Part shown: positions 22,545 through 35,328 of the stretch, piece after piece
Layout of the letters: every line of letters starts with the position of its first letter
How positions within the stretch are numbered: the stretch's first letter is position 1
Source: Amoeboaphelidium protococcarum
Lineage: Eukaryota > Aphelidiomycota > Aphelidea
Direction: 5' to 3'
DNA: 64,000 nucleotides
Assembly (NCBI GenBank): GCA_023515745.1
Contig: JALECJ010000254.1
Location: forward strand, 248,001-312,000
Made by a program: the position numbers and the translations under genes
The notes under the pieces: generated by a model
Databases searched by the model: none
What the model saw: only the letters and a program-made list of their open reading frames with translations
Told to the model about the DNA's origin: nothing

Positions 22545-23270
22545 TCACTCAGTTTAGCCTGCAGTATTTTATCTTAAATGATAATATTAATCCAATGTGG
22601 CATTTATTAGAAATAATCCTGCCATGGTTAGAATGTGTCCGGATTGGTTGCTCCTTTGCAGCGTAATGTATACACGGTTGCCGCGCCTTTCGGGTTGTAC
22701 GTTTACCAGAGCTATTGCTGCGCCAACCTTCAATTATTCTGGTAGTTAGCTTATGTGTCTGCCTTTCCACGTGATGATAGCACATGCTGTTCCATCGTGT
22801 ATTACCAACATTGCATCATCACCACCATCAGCTCTGGTCTCGATCTTTGAGATCCTCCCAAACACCATAGGTGTGTCTGGTCTGGCATTCTTCAAGAATG
22901 TCACTTAACTAAGGCAATTAGCTTCTTAAATTCCCAGAGCCTCAGGTTCATTCAGATACATATACTCAGATGCAGTAACCAACCAGGCGACTACGCGCAA
23001 GTGTAAAATGCATGATGGCACGATTTAAATTCCCATGCCCTGAACTTTCTGCACTGAGTTACACTTCGTGGTATGGAACACTAAATTCTTACGGTCTATA
23101 CACTCAATATCTTCAACAAACAAAGTGTCATACTTAGACAGTGCAAGGTCTACTATCATCGACTACGGAGCTGAAACGCGAAGTTGTTCCGTATCTCTGC
23201 CTTCCATTAACTCAATCAACAAATTACCTTCAATATAGGGACAACGAAAGACACGTGTCACAGAGCCCAT
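22545..23270 (-). CDS. Unassigned protein with a probable OB-fold C-terminal half
   Basis: A 241-residue ORF with seven UAR codons, starting MGSVTRVFRCPYIEGNLLIE. The C-terminal half reads like an OB fold of the nucleic-acid-binding kind: a strand VFGRISKIETRADGGDD, then AMLVIHDGTACAIITWKG, a linker and GAAIALVNVQPERRGNRVYI. I do not recognise a named family; RPA/Stn1-like or shieldin-type proteins are possible. It ends QYYHLRQNTAGQTE. Frame continuity over 241 codons with only one stop type and typical codon content supports it as a real gene. It starts 131 bp from the repeat copy at 23402. Confidence 0.55.
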
Positions 23271-23401
23271 TGTTGTGAACTATCTTTTGGTACCAGTAAT
23301 CATGTTGTTGATTTTACAAATTTACTTAAGCAGAGTATTTGAGAACTTTGATCAAGAGTTGAAACAGCCAAAGCAGATGGGCCTGATGGTTGAAAATGGT
23401 G

Positions 23402-24473
23402 AAACAGAGCGTTGGAAAGCCCGATCGGTATTTTGAAGCGGCTGATGTGGGCATCGTCAGTCGGAAAAGGTTAGACAGGTTAAGTAAAAAAAAGAGGGGG
23501 GGGGGAGACCATCCCAAGTATGGCCACATCTTCACGATGCAGGAACTCGATCCAGAGCGAGGACATCTTCACGATGCAGGAACTCTATCACAGAGCGAGG
23601 GACTCTTTCACAGAGCGAGGAACTCTATCACAGAGCGAGGAACTCTTTCACAGAGCGAGGGACTCTTTCACAGAGCTAGGAACTCTTTCACAGAGCTAGG
23701 GACTCTTTCACAGAGCGAGGAACTCTATCACAGAGCGAGGGACTCTATCACAGAGCGAGGACATCATCACGATGCAGGAGCATTGTCGCCAATGCGGAAA
23801 TTCTCGATAAGAAGAAGGAGGAAGAGAAGAGGAAGGAGTGAACCAAGAGCCGATGGGAATGTGTGGAGGTGAACAAACAAACAAAGCAACATCAAACAAA
23901 CAGAACTAACTCGGCAGCGACAACGACGCAGCGCACAAGACAATGGACAGGTATGTAAAGTAGTCCTTCGTTTTAGTTTCAAATTCCATTGTACCGGCGA
24001 CTACTAATAATACAGCTGACAGGATGAATGAAAATTAGACTACAGACGATGTTCGAGGTGCGTTCTCACTGGACAATACGAACGCTTCTAATGTATTGGG
24101 GATGTTGACTGAGCCTTGTGACTGCAAACATATGATGAAATGATATTCGGAAGATTAAAATTTGCGGAGCAAACACTCACAACTATTCACTTGATATATA
24201 ACACTGTGAAGTCTTTGCATCTTCTGCTCGTGTGCTGACAATAGACTCAACGGGTAGGCCACTTGGTCGATTCTCCCCTCACCTTGGTCCTTCGTTGGAG
24301 TTGATCCCTCCGCTTTATATTCCCATCTTCTCCTTTCCTTTACTCTTTCCCTCTGTGGTTAGTGGATAAGCAAAATGCCTTTGCTAAGCCATTTGATACG
24401 CAGCAATTTGTCGGTGCTAGTTGTAGCTTGAGTTCTATATCTATATCTATTGTTCCATCCTGATCAATCTATA
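23402..24473. repeat. Dispersed 1.1 kb duplication, copy 2
   Basis: Second copy of the 18438-19545 repeat, same orientation, about 4.96 kb away. Contains nine 20-bp minisatellite units (23577-23756), lacks the (CT)n tract of copy 1 and has one fewer TATATC unit. The doubtful two-exon frame of copy 1 is retained here (ATG at 23943, GTATGT at 23951, acceptor before 24023, TGA at 24141). Confidence 0.85.
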
Positions 24474-24652
24474 AAGATCATCGAACGGCAAAGCGAGCAG
24501 GAGGAGATCTTGTGAAGTGACGCGTTGCGTGTTGAAGTGGCATGAGTGAACAATGTCTATAACAATGGGACATCTCACCGTTGATACTAAAAAGGATAAA
24601 TATCCATTAAACAATTTAAATCTATTATAAATACGGTTCACTCATGATAACG

Positions 24653-25552
24653 TCAGTATGCTTAACCCATGGCAGGGCGGTTCCAGTATTGCGATCTAGG
24701 TGTGGAGTAGCGATGAGGGACTTATTTGCGCAAATAGTTAGGACGTTGAGAGTATCCGCTATTATGAGGCGTTCCAGACCTGCCCGATAATGAGGATGCA
24801 GTAGCGCGTTACTTTGCATGAGATTATTGCTACTATCCGCTCTTCTCATGGCGACTAGCAATTCCTGTCTACTACGGCTTCTCCTGCTTAAATTCACCAT
24901 TGAATCGAAGGCCGCTTTTACTCTTCTGAGATCTCGCTGCCCCCTACTGTTGCTATTACTACTTTTATTTAGATCGCTACTACTCCATCCTGAACTCACT
25001 TAAGTACCCATCACCAGCAAATTCAGCTTTAGAAGTCACGCCCGTCACAGCAGTGCCAGCGAGGACTGCAGCACCTGCAGCTGTACCAAGATAAGCAGCC
25101 GCCACCTGGGGAGCAAAAAATGTGGCACCCGCCTGTGCAACATATCCAATACCTTCACCAACGCATTCTGCCTTTCGATACTTTGGGCATGGTGCACGAA
25201 GTTTATTAATCATGCCTTTGATGGATTACCTCGGATTTTTGGCTGCATATTTAAATTTCCGCCAAGTGCCTTTATAATCTTTAGCAGAGTTAAACGCCAC
25301 CTTGGTGGTCGTTACGAAACTATTCACTGCGCCTTTGGCTACAGCACCTATTTTATTCAGAATTCCACGCTTGGTCAGTGTGTACAGATACGACGAATCT
25401 CTGTGATTATTTTAATCATCTAATAATGAATGGTACATGTCGGCTCCCAGAGAAGCAACAGCATTACTATTAGACGGTGTTTCTTGTTGAGCAGAGATCA
25501 GCGCGCAATATAATAGCAGACTCAAAAACGCCAATTACACTACTCTTCGCAT
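24653..25552 (-). CDS. Secreted protein with Gly/Ala-rich hydrophobic segment and Gln-rich tail
   Basis: A 299-residue protein. It opens with a signal peptide (VVQLAFLSLLLYCALISA, cut near QQETPS). An acidic/polar segment leads to a dibasic TLTKRG site, a possible pro-peptide cleavage. A basic region rich in Lys/Arg follows, with CPKYRKAECVGEGIGYVAQ, then a long Gly/Ala/Val hydrophobic stretch (AAAYLGTAAGAAVLAGTAV). The last ~100 residues are low-complexity Gln/Ser/Arg, much of it encoded by TAG/TAA runs (KQKQQQQQG). No family recognised. Could be a processed surface or secreted peptide precursor; this is inference. Confidence 0.6.
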
Positions 25553-26006
25553 TTATACTACTATACTAATTTTATAATATTTTAAAAATCAGCTGAAAAA
25601 TGAATTAGACGCGAGCTTGTTGTTAAAGAGACGCCGCGAATATGCTGCACCGTAAATACCCCTTAAACAAAGGGACGCGTGATCTGGGGCACTTTGTTCG
25701 CTGCTTCGCTGGATGTATGCTTTTAGCTGGAGCATTTTTATTAGAGCTCCTAGCCATCAACAATCTACCGGGAAAAATTAACTTGACTTGAGCAATAGCA
25801 AATTGTATTTGAGATAACCGCTTCAGTAACAGTTCCCCTCGTTTCATAACTATGAGTGCGCCGTTCAATAATCTCGTTCACTTTCTCTCGTTCAAATTCA
25901 ACAACATTATTGATAGGAGACTTTTGCTGCACCTGTGTTAATTACAATTCAAGAGACTGACTAGTTGAAGCATAATTAAAGTTTATCTTGTTTGAATACT
26001 CTTCCA
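25553..26006. other. Intergenic with an ATG-less minus-strand open frame
   Basis: The minus strand is open from about 26130 to 25560 in a frame that looks partly coding (EFEREKVNEIIERRTHSYET) but it has no ATG and overlaps the 5' end of the COG1-like gene. No call. Confidence 0.35.
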
Positions 26007-28382
26007 ATGGAAACGATGATGACAGCTTCGTTGTAGTAATAAAAATAATAATCGTCCAAGAGTAGTAGTAGTAGTAGTAAGAACTACCAGTACCATAAAC
26101 CTCTAGTTGGCGGTGAAAAGTATCAGACTGTGATCAAGTGTCATCATCACTTGGAATAGATGGTCTCTATAGATATTGTCTCCCAGTTGACTCAATTGGT
26201 AGACTTGATGGAGAATTTTGGATAATAAAAGTTATTAGTTGAACAACAACATGATAATACTTTTGTGGATGCTGAAGATGGCGACGTGCTTTAGTATGCA
26301 AGAGGGTTCCAGTGTCTGCTATAGATCTAAGATGAACTTGCATAGATCCAATTGAATAACCATATCTCTGAATCTCATTCACTTGTAGTAGAACTGGCTG
26401 TACTGCTCCTCATTGCTGTGCATCTCTAACGCGTACTATCTCCTCATATCAGTGAAAGTCTACTTGAAAGCGTATCCCCTGTAGATGTTCAACTGTGGAC
26501 AAATAAACTCTCTAAACTACTCAATTAAGATACAGTGTCTCTCTCAACCAAGTGCAATATTATTCTTTCAATGTGGTTATTAAATCCAGACGTGAATCCA
26601 TTAAAGTTGTATTTGGATTCTTAGTTAACTCATTTGTCAATATAGACCGTCTTAAAACGGTCAGAATCCATACTAGATTCAGTTGATAAGCTATTCAGTA
26701 ACAGTGGTGGTTTAGTCTATAAAGCTGCCTATTAGTTGAGTCAATAGAATGTAGTCGAGATAACTCAGAGCAGGTTCAAATCAGTGATACTCAGCTCTAT
26801 ATCGTCCACTCTATTGACTGATTTCAATCCTACTGCTCATTTATCCTAATAATCGGCATCTGGTACTAGTAGTACTGATGATGTTTTACGCGAGTTTATT
26901 GAGTAAGTTGTCACCGAACTGGAGTAATAAAGTCTGCATTTTGAATCCGCATCCTTACTGATTGATTATGTATCTGATAATGTATCTCTGGCTTCCAACA
27001 ATAAGTTCCTATAAAAGATTTGGGATACAGTATTGAATGAAAAGGTTCACTAGCAATGCATATAGATGATATAAACTCAAATTGGAAAGTATTATGAACA
27101 GCTGCTGGGATATATAACAAGTACTTTGTAACAATTTTAACAGCAAGTGACTAATGCATTTTAGGACAACAGGGCCATTTAAGATATTAGATAGTGTCTC
27201 TTTGAATTACATTAAAGTCATTGGTCTGATTTGCAGTTGCTGATTAAAGATCAGAGACTTGGTGGTAGTGATCTGTAGAGTCATTGCGACAATTCTATGC
27301 AGCAATGTGTGAAGAGATTTCTGGAAGAATTGAAGAGGCAGGTTGATGATATGGTTAAACGTGATGCGACTATGCTTGGTACTTTATACTTTATATGCCG
27401 TCAAGTGTCACAACGGGATAATGCATTAATCAATCGCGAAGAATTCCACCTCTTCTGTGACCATATAGTCTAATAGCTCTGTCATATTTGGTCTTAAAAA
27501 TTGCTTTAAAATCTGCTTCAGTTTTATACCGATACTCAATTTGGAACTGATTTGTCCATTAGTTTCACTGCTAACGGGTAAGGCGGATAGTGGGAAGTTA
27601 TGAAAGATGGTGCGGAGGTGGAATAGAATGTTGTGACATCTCCTTCTCCTCAGATGATAGCGGCTCTAGATGAATATTTGTCTTTGGATTACATGCTTGA
27701 AGTTACATTGCCTGTATATTTGGATTTTTGTAAGGCTGCTTTACAATGCATTATCTAACTGATTGAGAAGGTTGACAGCTTAGATTTACTAGAATGTGTT
27801 TGGATTCAGCTGTATTTTGATATCATGTTTTGTTACAAACTATTTAAAGGAACTTTGAAAGGACAAGAGTCTACTACATACTTTAAGTAGTTTATCAAAC
27901 ATGCAGATTCCGTCAAGTAGAAAATTGATATTGTGTACGTGAAATCTGTAAATGATCGCATCTTGTAAAATGTGGATGCTGCCGTTTAGAAATACATACT
28001 AATGTTTAGTCCTGCCTTTGTACTGAGTAGTAGAAAGTCATCAACATCCTCTGGTGCGGCTAGAAAGTCGTCTAATCCTAGTAGCTAGTAAAAGAGCCTG
28101 CTTCAAGAGTCGTTCTACTCGGACATGCTCTTACAACCGTCTTCGCGTTTTATCACCATTCCGTCCTATCTCTCATTGGATCAGTGTATTCATGATGAAA
28201 AGAAGAGATTGGCGCAGGAGAAATAATAGTAATAGTAACAGAAGAGAATGGCGTCTGCTTAAAAGTCAGAAGCCAACAGTGGACAGTAGTAGCGGGTGTC
28301 TTCATCCTAGTTTGATTAGAAAGCATTCCAATTTCCTCAATCTATCTAGACTGGACTTAATAGACTCGGGAAATTCTTCTGA
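26007..28382 (+). CDS. COG1: COG1-like subunit of the conserved oligomeric Golgi complex
   Basis: A 791-residue, almost entirely helical protein with dozens of UAR codons and no TGA. The N-terminal stretch LVGGEKYQTVIKCHHHLEQM resembles the COG1/Vps51-type motif (elR..VG.rYrdLi.a...I..M). The C-terminal part (CVWIQLYFDIMFCYKLFKGT, then NDRILQNVDAAVQKYILMF) lines up in order with the COG1 region containing ALQLLFD.RFL and the following NVQRCYQR-type helix, and it ends in a basic/Gln-rich tail before GLNRLGKFF. COG tethers retrograde vesicles at the Golgi. Identification rests on weak similarity and length; another multisubunit-tether protein is possible. The start chosen is the most upstream ATG after a TGA. 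Confidence 0.5.
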
Positions 28383-28503
28383 TATCATTGTTTACTGAGT
28401 AGCCAATGCTGATGTATGAAGAAAAAGCAATATATGACTCAGTGAGTGAAACATTTATCTTCTTTTATTAACACTAACCAACTTTTATCGCCTTACTCCG
28501 TTC

Positions 28504-29711
28504 TCATTCAGATATCCTTGGAATGTATGCAACGTAAATTCCACAAACCACTTCATTAGCTTAAACTTGCTGTTTCAGTATAACACCGTGATCAGTATTG
28601 ACATCTACATCTCATATTGCATTAAAACTTGGATTCGCTATTGAGATATTATATCATACTCAGTGTAATCTCGTTAGATGTTGTATTATTCTAGTGGTGT
28701 ATGTTGAGTGCTTTAGACAAAGCTCGCGAGTCAACATTCACGATATCATACATTGAATTGGGCTCTTCCTCCGCTCGCTATTCTCCGGAACATTACCCGC
28801 GATCCTCATCACGCCGATGTACACCAATTTCTACAATAACTATGGTAAGTAGATGCCCTTTAGAATAGATGGATGATCATAACATTACAACTTACCACTT
28901 TCAGTTGATGCTCTCAGCTAAGAGAAATGGCTGGTGATTTGCACTGATGCAGTTTCAACTCGGAATTTGCAGTCACCTTCTCTGTTAACGGCAATTGTTA
29001 CATCGTGGCTCAATCCTTTGACGCCATCAATCTGATTACGGAGCTTTTTCAGGTCTCGAAAAGTTAATGATGTGCTCATTGGATGCCACAGTATCTCTGA
29101 TCCAGAGATTTGATCTTCTACGGGAATAACGCGACATGGGACATCTTGACTGACATTGACACGCGATCCGGATTCACTCTACAGTTTTATGTGATATAGA
29201 ATATACAGATATATATTTAAAGCAAACAACATTAGAGACTTACATAATGAGAGCATATGAATGATAAACATGGAAGATCGAATCGTTTAGTAAATTTAAC
29301 TTGGACTTGAATCGCCGTTTCAGATGATTTTAACGCGCGCAGTAAGTGATCGCCAGGACACTCCAAGGCAATTTGATTATCAGCCAAACTTTCCACCACG
29401 TATGACTCAAATAGACATTTCTACACCCAATGCCTATTCATAGATAGACTTATTTATCAATTTATGAAAATTACCGCATGGAATCTGTATCTGATGCAAG
29501 GGAACGCTGAAGTAGTTTGCATTTGATCCAGAGGAGATGGTGCCAGAATAGACAGAAAATCTGGTCTAAACACCAGAACAACATTTTTGCTCCACTTAGC
29601 ACTTTCAATACTTTCTACAAAATAAAAGTAAAAACAAATTTAGTCCAATAATAAAGATTTTTATTTACTAGTGACGATTTAAGCTTATGAAAACTTGAAT
29701 TTTAATCTCAT
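28504..29711 (-). CDS. HUS1: HUS1, checkpoint clamp (9-1-1) subunit
   Basis: Six exons on the minus strand: 29669-29711, 29475-29614, 29244-29420, 28896-29178, 28660-28830 and 28504-28604, giving 304 residues. The introns are 54, 54, 65, 65 and 55 nt, all GT-AG with TGTAG acceptors. Splicing gives continuous similarity to HUS1: MRLKFKFSQAQIVT, LVFRPDFLSILAPS, LADNQIALECPGDHLLRALK, VPCRVIPVEDQISGSEILWH, CKFRVETASVQITSHFSQL, the strand YDIVNVDSRALSKALN and the C-terminal TDHGVILKQQ...VCGIYVAYIP. HUS1 with RAD9 and RAD1 forms the PCNA-like clamp loaded at DNA damage. It is the most intron-dense gene in the window. Confidence 0.9.
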
Positions 29712-29878
29712 TTCAATTTCACTTTGTATGCGGACAGTGTAAGGCGTGCGTAGGAAACAAGTTGAAACAGACGCGTCAAAGCAAGTGATATGATAGATGG
29801 AATGAAAGATATCATTGCGAAAATACAAGTAAAAAGTAAAAAAAAGTAAACATATGGAATGCAAATAATATAAACAAG

Positions 29879-32800
29879 TCACATATTGGTAATATCTGGT
29901 TGAGAATCAGGAATGACATCCTAAGTAGAATCAACTTCCATTGAACTATCCTCCACTTCTATGACAGCGGGCAAGCTTACAGTAGGTGCAGACTCAACCA
30001 CCATTGCATTATCATCCAAATTTTAAGACACGCTACCAGCATCAATCTTCTCTTATTAGATAGGATTAAAGTCTTACTATGCAGCGGCATCAATCTTGTC
30101 ATCCGTATCTCTAACATCATCCGGTTCGTCAGCCGTCTGCTTAATCTTTTTGCATTTACTCTTCATGGCTCTAATCAGCGCGGTGGCTCTACCCAAGATC
30201 ATTTACTTTTCAACCACATTCTCAGTGACTACGTCATCTGCATCATTTAACAAAACAATGTTAAGCCTCTGACAAAGCTCTTCCACTGGAACATGCAGAT
30301 TAAAGTGCACAGTCTTCTAACCTTGGATGATTCTTCTCAACGATTTCAGTAAACGCTTAAGTACGGCTTCCAAGTGCATATCAGCCCTTTTTACTTAACT
30401 CTACGCCGACTGAGAGACATCGAAATCGTCCATCACAGACACTTTATCGACTAGTATACCATTTAAAAGGCCATATCTGACATACAAGTACGAGTACAAA
30501 TTTACACAAATGTCGTCCAATTTGCTGATGCTTTGTTCCAGAATCAATGACTAACCATTGCTTAGCGATTTTTACACTTCATTTGAGCATCTCTTGACAA
30601 TGTCCGCCACGTTCTTGTAGAGTGTCAACAAGTCACCGATATTCACGCCATCATCAACCAAATCAATCCGCCGAGACTCACACAGCATCGCATCGTCAGA
30701 CAATGGAGACCAGAACAGTTCAGAGTTGTTGTCACTACAAAGCTGGTAAAGTGGCATGAGACTAATCATTATGAATTACTCTGCTGCAACATTAGTCTTT
30801 GTAAACTGAATCCTCGTCAAATTCATTGCAAACTACCACCATTTAGGTACTCCAATGAAGAGATTAATGAATTACTCATAAAAGTGATTGATCACAGGAA
30901 CGAGGCAATTGGAGAGAAGCTAATCAGAATGCCAATAATCTTTAGAGTTTATACTCTTACACAATGATATAAGCACTTCAATATCCAACTACTTTGATGC
31001 CAGGTCAATAAACAGACTCGTATACTTGGACAGGTTTCTAACATCTGCAAAGGGCTTCTCGTAAGGCAGGTGCTTCAGATATATCTGACCAGATTTAGAA
31101 TTATACAAAGGCGACATATACTGGTAAGCAAGAGCATAGAGCTACTTCGTATTTTCAAATATATTCGGAGCCATGGAGCAGTTAGCAAGTCTATATAAGA
31201 AAGAGGCAAAGGAATATCTAGATGGATAATAGTCAGGATATACAGCGATGTGACTCTAAAATAGAAAACACACACGCAAAATGGCCATCTCAATATTCAG
31301 AATAACGTCTTCCTAGAAAGGCAACTAAAGTACATCAATATCCCCGTTAAAATCGACAGACTACTTCTCGCTTAAGTTCAAAACCAGAACTGAATTCTTT
31401 AAAGCATCAAAAAGCAATAACTTGGCCAGCCATTTGATGTATGAATAAGATGCATAAGCCTTCGGTAAAGTATCTACATCGCCGACAACATCAATAAACT
31501 TGCAGTAGTTGGTGTGAAGCACTGGGCAATCATTAAAGCCATAATTAATAAATGACAAGCGGAGCTGGGATAGTGATAGCGAATTTTCTGATGACTGCAG
31601 ATTACATTACCTATTGCAACGCGCATAAAACTTATCAATAACTACTACCGGACGCCCCAATTTTCTAGAACATTTAGCCAACATGAATGACCACTCCCAT
31701 GGCTCTTGAATCTTAAAATGTTTCAAGTCAGCAAAACTAGTTACCCGCACATCCTTAATTAGAGTGATGCATTCAGTAAAACAGAATGCAGCAAATGACA
31801 ACATACGGTGCTTGATAATCTGCTATTAACCACTAAAATTACCGAGCCCAGCCCCATCCTTAAACATTTCTTAACGCGCCAAATAAAACTCGTTCTAGTC
31901 TCTTAAACTATCCTGAACAAGTTAATCACCTCTTACACCAGACGCGAGATCATATGCAACATGGCCTAATTCAGACAAGGCACAAATCGCTTTAATCACG
32001 TCCGCCAAGCTAGTGGAAGCAGACTAAATAACACAGCTTACAGAATATCTATAACACTAGAAGCATTTGTATAAAACAGAATTCAAACGCTTAATCTCAT
32101 CCAAATCATCAGTGTCTGTCAACTGGTTGAAACATGCAGATCCTAGTATGTACCACACGGCAAAGTCGAAAGGATTCATGCACAAATGACTATGAGCAAC
32201 CTTGATCAACTTTTCGTTTAAATCATCATATTACTTCTCAGTAGGAGGAAAAGAATCTCTATAAGTCAGAAGCATGATCACCAGATCTTTGTAAATACGT
32301 CTCAAGGCTGGTGGCAACGTTTGGTTTCGATTCAAAATGTGTTCGCAAGGCTAAAGTCTAAAGTCCATCGCTAGCACCAGATCATTCAACATATCTACTG
32401 GACTTGATAGAGTATTCTCAACAATAGTCTTATTCATTTGATAAAGCTAATCTTTCTCTAATATAGAACCAATATCTTCTTCAATAATGCCAGTGATATT
32501 CTCAAGAATCGATATCCAGTAATTGATTGGTGATAAGTGGCCCTTTGCTTTGAACCACGGCTAGAGAGCAATGTCATAAACTTGACCAACTTCAGAGGCT
32601 GTAAGTACACGTTTGGCGGGCATCAAATCCTTTTTTAGTGATGAAGTATGAGGCAAAATATCGTAACAAACAGTCTTGCAATTAAGCCCATAAGCACACT
32701 GACAACATTGCAAAACTTCAATTATCAGCCATTGGACTTTCCTAAACTCAGCAGAGGATTGCTGTTGAATCTAAATTTACTTCAGGGATAACTCAATCAG

Positions 32801-34996
32801 TCGCTTAAGCAGATCAAAGTTAAATTGACAGATGCCGACTTGACCACACTCTGCATGATGCTCTACAAGAAATGATAATTCTCGCTCATTATCATCACAC
32901 TGACGGTTAAACTGACATGAATGTACCATTCTCCATCCGTATACACAACCATACAGCGCCAGAACTTATTCAGATTCTCGTCGCGTCTCAAGAGTCAAAG
33001 TTTCGATAGCAGCAGATAATTTAGTGTAACTAAGCTCGCCATACGCCAAATCGAGATGCCTTTTGAGCTCTTTAAAGTGGATGGTGAACTCAAAAGTCAG
33101 AATAAAGACTCTCGTCATCACATTTCGTTACCAATCTTGTAATTACACTAAATGTTCTTTTTGCTTACAAATCTGTGCAGCGCAGTACCATATGAAACTT
33201 AATGATACCAACATTTTACTATTATAGACGCTATTAACTATTTTATCCAGCAGAAACTGCAAAAATCTCCACACAATACGAGCGTGTTTCTCAACTAACG
33301 AATCCTTGGCATATTTCTACTCAAACAGCTAAAAAATCAGGATAGCTTTATCATAAAAATCCAATTGATTCAAGACTTGATGAATATCATCATCGCGGCA
33401 CTCCAGCAATGATAACTCAAACATTTTGCAGAATCCATCAAAATCTTTCAATACTTTATATGAATGTAACGCAGCAGACATTTCAGCCTTCAGAACTGTC
33501 AATTTCTCCATTTGCATTAAACTGTCCACAGAAATAATTTCTCGCAATAGAATAAATTCAACTGGCTCATCAAGGGACTAGAATGCCAATTTACACTTTT
33601 AAATCAACTCTGAATGCCATGACACTTGGGTAGGATATACCTATGAGGCCATCTTGTAAGCGAGCCAATAATATACACAAGCTAGACGTTGATCACCAGA
33701 TTCAAGATATCTTTTAAATATTTGGCAAAGATAGCTTTGAAATTGCAGTATCATTTAATGCCAAACGTCGTCATTCTCCAAATGTACATCATCATTGGAA
33801 CTAAAATGTATCATTACTAAAAGAAATGCTTACGATAGCCATATGAGAACTTCATCATCGTCAAGCTTAAGACGGATTCCTCTGTCAGAAAGTTATCGAA
33901 TAAACTCAGCAACTTTCACACAATCACAATGAGGCAGCACAGTTCTTTGATTAATCAGAAGCGTCACCGTATCAAGAAATACCTGAAGAATCGATTTATC
34001 TCCATCAATAAAAGTAAAAGACTGTAAATGCTCTGAGGAGAGTAGAATATCACTCTGCTGAGATAGAAGACTTTTCCATTCAGCCATCTAAATCTAATCT
34101 TTCTAGGAACCTGCATCAGATACCGTCAGATGTTAAGATCTCTCGATATGATAAAAGTACTCTCTGACATTGAAATATAAGTCTTTTTCAATGTCCTCGT
34201 TACTCAGCTAAAGAGACTCCACCAACGCTTCACTCAAATAATAATGCTCCAGAAGATCATCAAGCTTCTACTTTCTCTTATTAGGACGATTAAGAGTTCT
34301 TCTAGACTATCTGATACTTTGCCCCTCCTAGTGAGGATTATCTTCCTACTACTCTGGTATCGTCTCATCAACAATGGCCATAACATCTTGCACTTCCACA
34401 CTAAGAATAAGCCCGCAGTTCCCGTTCTACTCAAATAATCTAATGAGAGATTCTAACAAGGAACTTAATGAATTAGGCAGAGTAAAATCCAATTTCACGT
34501 TATGATGCTCAACAATGCCAACGTCCACTGGCATGACATCGCTCAGAAATTCACCGTGTTAATGCAACTGATCTTTATCATCGGTAAGCATAGCTGCAAT
34601 ATTGTAACATTGAATTGATAGAGCTTGCATTTTCTATTTCTGATAGTGTCTAGATAGGAGGAGCCACGACTCAATATTGGCAGTGTTAGATTGGCAATAC
34701 TCAGTCAGAATTTTTTCCATGACGGTAGAATCTACATCATCCTACAACTGCAGTAATGAGATGTACTTTTTATATGCCAGATACCGTAACAGTTGAAGCT
34801 CGTTAGTGTACACCTGGAGATAATCATTAGATACAACATGAGGGAGACTACGGAGATGTTCAATCACTGCACGAACCTTCTTCACATCATTACCACTATC
34901 TTTAAAGAGCTTAAACACGTTCACTTGCACTTGATCTTTCTTTTTAAGTTACACACTTTAAGTACTTGATTTCTCAATTTAGTTGAGCACTTTCAT
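29879..34996 (-). CDS. HIR3: Large TPR/alpha-solenoid protein, HIR3/CABIN1-like
   Basis: One frame open for 1,705 codons, with UAR codons throughout. The N-terminal third is TPR-like: ELQLLRYLAYKKYISLLQL followed by ANIESWLLLSRHYQKQKMQA matches in order the CABIN1/HIR3 pair of helices (LKYSTYKNLAQLA, then VNLWYKIG...). A basic patch IRQSRRTLNRPNKRKQK sits where HIR3/CABIN1 proteins have their conserved basic linker. The rest is helical with no enzymatic motif. The C-terminus is acidic/Gln-rich (IEVEDSSMEVDSTQDVIP). HIR3/CABIN1 is a scaffold of the HIR histone H3.3/H4 chaperone. The frame stays open ~80 bp upstream of the chosen ATG and may join a short upstream exon. Family assignment is moderate. 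Confidence 0.5.
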
Positions 34997-35328
34997 TCTA
35001 TTGTCTAATGTCTGACAAGTAGATTGAGGATAATTTTCATTGAGATAAAGAAAGAGAGGCTTTTTTGCAAGGCGTCTGAAACGAAAAAATTATATCGTCC
35101 TTACTGCTCTTCCACGGCTTAAAAGCCAGCAAACTTAAAATAGTATTGAGCGCTTACACACACAGCATTCTTGAAACGCCATCGTAATTTAAAATTTGTA
35201 TAAAGGTGAAATGTCAGCCATCAAGGTCGTGAGTTGTATCACAGTTTCAATGTAATTGACTCAAGCAAATCATAGATTTAAACAACAATGATTAAAGCAC
35301 TCAAAAAACTAGATAAAACAACAGTCAT
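34997..35328. other. Spacer upstream of the HIR3-like gene
   Basis: Contains the promoter side of the HIR3-like gene. A short ATG frame near 35182 with a GTAAGC donor could be an upstream exon of that gene (acceptor TTTCAG near 35088), but this acceptor differs from the local TGTAG pattern. Confidence 0.35.

Noticed and set aside
25560-26130. Minus-strand ATG-less frame containing EFEREKVNEIIERR
   Set aside because: No start codon and overlaps the 5' end of the COG1-like gene; may be an exon but cannot be supported.
29879-34996. Nucleoporin (Nup188/205-type) as identity of the large helical protein
   Set aside because: The N-terminal TPR-like pair and basic linker align better in order with CABIN1/HIR3; the nucleoporin reading had no specific motif.
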